From: Poriferisodalis sp965208925
GTDB lineage: Bacteria > Actinomycetota > Acidimicrobiia > Acidimicrobiales > Poriferisodalaceae
NCBI RefSeq assembly: GCF_965208925.1
Contig: NZ_OZ242364.1
Coordinates: 2,232,001 to 2,296,000, forward strand
Length of the DNA stretch: 64,000 nt
Reading direction: 5' to 3'
The notes beneath the pieces are model-generated. The model was not told the origin of the DNA. It worked only from the letters and a program-made list of their open reading frames with translations, and searched no databases. Shown here piece after piece: positions 60,214 through 64,000 of the stretch; positions within the stretch are counted from its first letter, which is position 1; each line of letters begins with the position of its first letter. The position numbers were made by a program, and so were the translations under genes.

Positions 60214-61296
60214 TCATAGTTCGATGCCGTTGCGCATGAGGTAGCCAGCCTTGAGGCAACGAGTGGTGCTGCCAGTCCATGACGGGCGCCAACGTCGTTC
60301 GAAGCCGATGTATGAGACGAGGTGTGATGCGAGGATCCAAAGACCCGCTATTGCAGTCAGCGCTAATTCGTAGGGCAGAACCGTGAGCACGATCGTGGTC
60401 GTCAACGTGGTCAGGCCATCCAGCAATCCGGACCCGACACCTAAGGCGTTTGCGAGCCAACCGGCGAGCACCGCATAGACAGCGACAACCAGCGTTGCCA
60501 CGATGATCAGCAGCGGGCATAGCGCCAGGAGCGCGTAACGCCGCCAGCGTGACGAAGAGACCTGGATGCGTTCGAGGTCACCGTCGATGGGAGGAGTCCC
60601 GTCATGTGAGACGAGCCAGATGACGTCGCCCGGTACGTCCTTCCGCCGCGATTGCCACCTGTTGCCGTGAGCGGTGCCAAGCGGGTCCGCTGATGGCAGC
60701 ATGACGTACGGCCCATCGCCGTCTTCGTTGCATTCGTCGAAGGGTTTTGCGCTGTCGATGAGGTAGCACTGCACTTGGCTGCTTGGTCGGGCCAGTTCCG
60801 CGGGTTCGCAGACCGCGATAGTCCGGGTGTATCCCCGTCGCGGCTTCAGCTTGAGGATTGATCTGCGGAGATGCCTTGTGTGCTCGCCTGAGCGCAGTCG
60901 AACCTTGAGCCTGAAGCCGCCGAGGATCGGACTGCCAGCGATAGCCGGTTCAGTAGGTCGCACCAGCTCGCAGCTATCGACAGGAAACGCCGGCTTGGGA
61001 CTGCTGGGAGCGAGGGTGAGCGCGTTGAGCAGATTCCGCGCCCTGGAGTACGACGACTCATGCTCTGCGTATTCCAGCGGCACCGATCCGGATATGGCGA
61101 TAGCGGCTGCGATGTCCACGCTGGCCGGCCGCAGGCGAGGTGGGCGCGCCCGGTGACGGAATCTTCTCGTCTGTCCAACCGAACTGCGAGCGAACGAACG
61201 CTCGATGAGCCGCGTCAGGCCGGTGGATGCGACAGCGACTATGGGCGACACCAGCACTGACGCCAGGGCACCGGCCCACACTTCAGCGTTGCTCAC
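60214..61296 (-). CDS. Hypothetical membrane protein inside the Tad locus
   Basis: A 360-residue protein with a first hydrophobic stretch (about 8-28), a basic region (RRFRHRARPPRLRP) and a soluble domain (about 55-250) containing GGFRLKVRLRSGEHTRHLRRS and DVIWLVSHDGTPPIDGDLERI. Two or three C-terminal helices follow (about 255-285, 295-315 and 315-335), and it ends with FERRWRPSWTGSTTRCLK. The family is not recognised, and its GC content is lower than tadBC. It starts at GTG 61296, directly after the small frame ending at 61297, suggesting it is an insertion into, or lineage-specific part of, the Tad operon. Confidence 0.6.
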   Translation of the reverse strand: MSNAEVWAGALASVLVSPIVAVASTGLTRLIERSFARSSVGQTRRFRHRARPPRLRPASVDIAAAIAISGSVPLEYAEHESSYSRARNLLNALTLAPSSPKPAFPVDSCELVRPTEPAIAGSPILGGFRLKVRLRSGEHTRHLRRSILKLKPRRGYTRTIAVCEPAELARPSSQVQCYLIDSAKPFDECNEDGDGPYVMLPSADPLGTAHGNRWQSRRKDVPGDVIWLVSHDGTPPIDGDLERIQVSSSRWRRYALLALCPLLIIVATLVVAVYAVLAGWLANALGVGSGLLDGLTTLTTTIVLTVLPYELALTAIAGLWILASHLVSYIGFERRWRPSWTGSTTRCLKAGYLMRNGIEL

Positions 61297-61362
61297 TCAC
61301 TTGGCGGTGGCGGTGTGGCTGGTTCCGCGTTCGGCCAGCGCAACGACGATCACTGTGTCCAT
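61297..61362 (-). CDS. Possible 21-residue leader or small protein after tadC
   Basis: ATG 61362 is preceded by GAGGAG at 8 bp. The frame (MDTVIVVALAERG...) stops with TGA at 61297-61299, one base before the GTG of the next gene. The spacing suggests translational relay between tadC and the 61296 gene. There is no homology to support it, so it may be chance. Confidence 0.35.
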   Translation of the reverse strand: MDTVIVVALAERGTSHTATAK

Positions 61363-61374
61363 GACCAAGACTCC

Positions 61375-62253
61375 TCAGAAGCCGGTGGGGATGGAGTCGG
61401 AGTTCAAGATGCCGGCGAGGGGCGGGTAGCCCATCAGCACCATGAAGGCTCCGCCGATGAGCGCCAGGGGAGCGCCCATCTTTTCGCTGGCAGATGCGGC
61501 TTCGGCATCGGCCTCGGCCAGGGACTTGTTGCGCGCCGCCTCGACCTGGCTCAGGATGGCCTGGCGCGAACCCGCGCCGGTGGTGCCCGCCAGCTCCAGC
61601 GCGGCGATGAACGGCTCCATGAACCGCAGCCGGCGCGACTCGCTCAGCCGGCGCAAGCCGTCCCACGGCGGCTCGCCCAGCGCCGAAGACTCAGCCAGCG
61701 CATCGCGTATGGCCGTGAACGCCGGCTGATTGGAACAGCGCGCTGCGGCATTCAGCGCAGCATGCTCGTCGGAGCCCGCCGTCACGAGCTGCGCGACCAG
61801 CTCCAGCCACGCCTCCGACGACTGCTTGAAGCGCTCGCGCTCTTTCTCTGCATCGGTCTTCAGCATCGAATCGGGCAGCCACCAGCCGAGCAGCGCGCCG
61901 CCGGCAGCGCACGCCACGATCAGCATCGGCGGAATGGACACCCCCATCGCGACCGTGAACATCACAGACACGACGATGATCAGCACAGCGCCCGCGACCA
62001 GGCCGCCCAGCTTTGTCAGCGCGTGGATCTCGAGCGTTCGCCCCACCATGGCTGCGTCCTGGCCCAACTGCTGCTTGCGCTGCAGGTCACGCTCGACACG
62101 GCCGGCCGCACGCCGCGTCGCCCCACGCATGCCCGACCCCGACGCATCCAGACCGGGAAGCGTCAGCTGGGGCGGCCTGCGACGCAGGCCCACGCCCACG
62201 AGCAAGATGCCGATTCCCGCCGCGACGCCCAACGCCAGCACCTGCGACGTCAT
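61375..62253 (-). CDS. tadC: Tad pilus inner-membrane protein TadC
   Basis: A 292-residue type II secretion F-like protein. Helices lie at about 3-22, 84-104, 107-126 and 262-285. The F domain (about 140-260) has SEAWLELVAQLVTAGSDEHAALNAAARC, ALAESSALGEPPWDGLRRLSE and LEAGT-like ALELAGTTGAGSRQAIL. With TadB it forms the membrane platform for the TadA ATPase. ATG 62253 overlaps the tadB stop (ATGA), confirming coupling. Confidence 0.85.
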   Translation of the reverse strand: MTSQVLALGVAAGIGILLVGVGLRRRPPQLTLPGLDASGSGMRGATRRAAGRVERDLQRKQQLGQDAAMVGRTLEIHALTKLGGLVAGAVLIIVVSVMFTVAMGVSIPPMLIVACAAGGALLGWWLPDSMLKTDAEKERERFKQSSEAWLELVAQLVTAGSDEHAALNAAARCSNQPAFTAIRDALAESSALGEPPWDGLRRLSESRRLRFMEPFIAALELAGTTGAGSRQAILSQVEAARNKSLAEADAEAASASEKMGAPLALIGGAFMVLMGYPPLAGILNSDSIPTGF

Positions 62254-63164
62254 GACTGCGCCGCCTCGGTCGTGGCCGCCAGCCCGGCCAGCTTCTCTTC
62301 GAGCTCGCGCTGGTCAAGCAGCCGCACCGGCGCTCCCGAGGCGGACAGCTTCAGCACCCACAGGATGTTCCCGAAGATCATCACGCCCACTGCCAGCAGG
62401 ATGATCTGGCCGGTCAGCGACCCGAACGGGTCGAAGAAGCCCCGGTTGAACGCGAACATCCCCACCACCGACACCACCGTGATGCCGGTGATCGAGATCA
62501 CCTGGGTCCAGGTACGGGCATTGGCGACCTCGTTGCGGCGGCGCATCTCCACCTCGTTGCGCATGGCGCGGGCCACGCTCTCGAACGCCTCGGTGATGCG
62601 GGCGCCCGAATCCCAGGCGATGTTCATGCCCAGCACCAGGCGATCGGCGTAGGGCGACTTCATCTGGGCGGCGAACCAGTCCAGCGCCGGCGCGAGGCCG
62701 ACCGTGCCGGCCAGCGACGCGAGCTGGGTCACGTGAGGCCGCAGCATGGGCGGCGCGCTCGGCGCGGACAGCGTGACCGCCTCGAACAGCGATCCGCTGG
62801 CCGACACCAGGTCGCGGATCTGCTCGGTCCACTGCGAGTAGGCCTCGATCTCGTCGGCCACCGCCCGGCGCTGGCGGGGAACGGCGACCATCCTGGGGAC
62901 GATGAACCCGGTGGCCGCGCCGATCAGCACGGCGACCGGCCACCCGGTGGCGTACCACGTGCCGAAAGCCAGCAGCACGGCCATGCCCAAGCTCCCCACG
63001 AGCTGTGTGTCGACGCCCTGCGTGCGCGCCCGCAGTTCCTTGGTCTGGAAGCTGCGCAGGCGTTGCCGGCGCGGGCGGGCAGGCAGCTTGAGCAGGCCGA
63101 TCAGCAGCGTCACCACGCCCAGGCCGGCAAGCGCACCGAAGGCCACCGAGGCGAAGCCGTGCAC
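62250..63164 (-). CDS. tadB: Tad pilus inner-membrane protein TadB
   Basis: A 304-residue type II secretion F-like protein. The first helices lie at about 6-26 and 60-90 (TQLVGSLGMAVLLAFGTWYATGWPVAVLIGAATGFIVPRM). The F domain contains YSQWTEQIRDLVSASGSLFEAVTLSAPSAP and LVLGMNIAWDSGARITEAFESVARAMRNEVEMRRRNEVANART, characteristic of TadB. C-terminal helices lie at about 228-245 and 255-275. It starts 3 bp after the tadA stop and is coupled to tadC. Confidence 0.87.
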   Translation of the reverse strand: MHGFASVAFGALAGLGVVTLLIGLLKLPARPRRQRLRSFQTKELRARTQGVDTQLVGSLGMAVLLAFGTWYATGWPVAVLIGAATGFIVPRMVAVPRQRRAVADEIEAYSQWTEQIRDLVSASGSLFEAVTLSAPSAPPMLRPHVTQLASLAGTVGLAPALDWFAAQMKSPYADRLVLGMNIAWDSGARITEAFESVARAMRNEVEMRRRNEVANARTWTQVISITGITVVSVVGMFAFNRGFFDPFGSLTGQIILLAVGVMIFGNILWVLKLSASGAPVRLLDQRELEEKLAGLAATTEAAQS

Positions 63165-63167
63165 GGC

Positions 63168-64000
63168 TCAGCCCCCTGCGTGGGGCTGGCGGGGTATGGC
63201 AGGCGTCGCCGGAACGGTGCCGTTCTGATGCGGCTGCTGCGCCGGCATCGGCGGGGGATGCGGCGGGGGCGGGGCGGGGGGCTGGCCCCCGACTCGCGGT
63301 GGCGACGAAGGCTGGTAGCGACTCTGGACGTGCGGCTGGCGGTACTGCGGCGGAGCCGGCGCAGGGGCCGGGGCGTACGGTGCGGCGTCCATCGGCTGCT
63401 GGGGCGGTCCGAGCATGGACGGGTCGAAGCCCGATGCCTGCAGCCTCGCGAGCGCCTCGCCGTCGGGCGTGAACGGCCGCATGTACACGGCCACGCCGTC
63501 GGGGCCGGCGGAGAACACCTCATTGGTGAGCACTTCGCCGTCGGCGTAGCCGGTGACCTCGCGGATCGAGGTGATGGCCCGGCGGCCGTCGGGCAGTTTC
63601 TTGATGTACACCAGCAGGTGCAGCACCTCGGCGATCTCTCTCAGCACCGAATCGGGCGTCGGCGCGTCGGGTGAGCGCTGCGCGTAGATGAGGATCTTGT
63701 TGATGGCGGCCTCGGTGCTGCCCGCGTGGATGGTGCCGAGCGACCCGTCGACGCCGATGCCCATCGACTGCAAGAGCTGCATCACCTCGCCGCCGCGCAC
63801 CTCGCCGACGATCACCCGGTCGGGCGACATCCGCAGCGCAGCCCGCAAGCAGTCGTACATCGAGATCTCGCCGGTGCCCTCGGTGTTGGCGGTGCGCGTC
63901 TCGAGCGCGAGCGTGCGCTCGTGCAGGCCCGACGAGCGCAGGTGCAGCTCGAGCGTGTCCTCGACCGTCACGATCAAGTCGGACTGGGGCACCTCCGACA
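63168..64000 (-). CDS. tadA: Tad pilus secretion ATPase TadA/CpaF (5' truncated by window)
   Basis: The C-terminal 277 residues of the hexameric ATPase that powers Tad pilus assembly; the frame continues beyond the window end. IVTVEDTLELHL, the Asp-box-like HERTLALETRTANTEGTGEISMYDCLRAALRM and Walker B-type PDRVIVGEVRGGE are visible, and GTIHAGSTEAAINKI is the His box. Walker A lies outside. After about residue 205 there is an extra Pro/Gln-rich tail of roughly 65 residues not needed for the ATPase fold. tadB starts 3 bp downstream. Confidence 0.9.
   Translation of the reverse strand, partial: SEVPQSDLIVTVEDTLELHLRSSGLHERTLALETRTANTEGTGEISMYDCLRAALRMSPDRVIVGEVRGGEVMQLLQSMGIGVDGSLGTIHAGSTEAAINKILIYAQRSPDAPTPDSVLREIAEVLHLLVYIKKLPDGRRAITSIREVTGYADGEVLTNEVFSAGPDGVAVYMRPFTPDGEALARLQASGFDPSMLGPPQQPMDAAPYAPAPAPAPPQYRQPHVQSRYQPSSPPRVGGQPPAPPPPHPPPMPAQQPHQNGTVPATPAIPRQPHAGG

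Overview
The window is high-GC DNA (roughly two-thirds G+C by eye) with compact, often overlapping genes (ATGA or GTGA stop/start junctions), from an actinobacterium. The evidence is a mycothiol ligase (mshC), a run of phosphatidylinositol-mannoside lipid genes (PI-phosphate synthase, HtrB-type acyltransferase, pimA), an F420-dependent NADP reductase-type protein, an InhA-like FabI, pdxS/pdxT and a Tad pilus locus. A class I lysyl-tRNA synthetase and the general style suggest Acidimicrobiia or a relative; that placement is inference. No rRNA, tRNA, CRISPR array or IS transposase was seen.

Layout. 0-3.5 kb: 3' part of a large FN3-repeat protein with a HELAH zincin motif. 3.6-7.6 kb: phosphofructokinase, then a TPP riboswitch driving thiB-thiP. 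7.7-16.9 kb: acetoacetyl-CoA synthetase and a run of metabolic and unknown genes (coaE, hotdog thioesterase, HAD phosphatase, acyl-CoA dehydrogenase). 17-18.5 kb: an ammonium transporter whose leader is interrupted by a 14-C tract. 18.5-28.2 kb: hypotheticals, a thioesterase, a lone ABC ATPase, a heterodimeric ABC exporter and two CNNM/CorC-type proteins. 28.2-39.1 kb: lysS, fabI, F420 reductase, mshC, the PIM lipid cluster, a protease-dead M48-like membrane protein and pdxST.

39-43.3 kb is an accessory zone: a decayed TetR paralogue broken at an 18-C tract, an intact TetR gene, then two RES-type toxin-antitoxin loci arranged back-to-back around a control region with helically phased ATGTC repeats.

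43.3-55.3 kb (minus strand) is an unusual eight-gene, largely translationally coupled operon: an acidic LysM protein, a Leu/Ile/Val-type binding lipoprotein, an SsuA/TauA-like binding lipoprotein, two TauC-type permeases, a TauB-type ATPase, a lipoprotein that appears to start at CTG, and an 831-residue cysteine-rich secreted protein of lower GC. A scrap of a second permease lies at its far end. I know no described system with this gene set; it is the best candidate for something new.

55.4-57.6 kb holds a second accessory patch: an antitoxin-like/DUF6036 nucleotidyltransferase pair, a VapBC pair, 79-bp direct repeats and a deleted copy of the first pair. 57.6-64 kb (minus strand) is a Tad/Flp pilus locus: tadA (cut by the window end), tadB, tadC, an unknown membrane protein, a pilin-like protein and three TadE/TadG-like pseudopilin genes.
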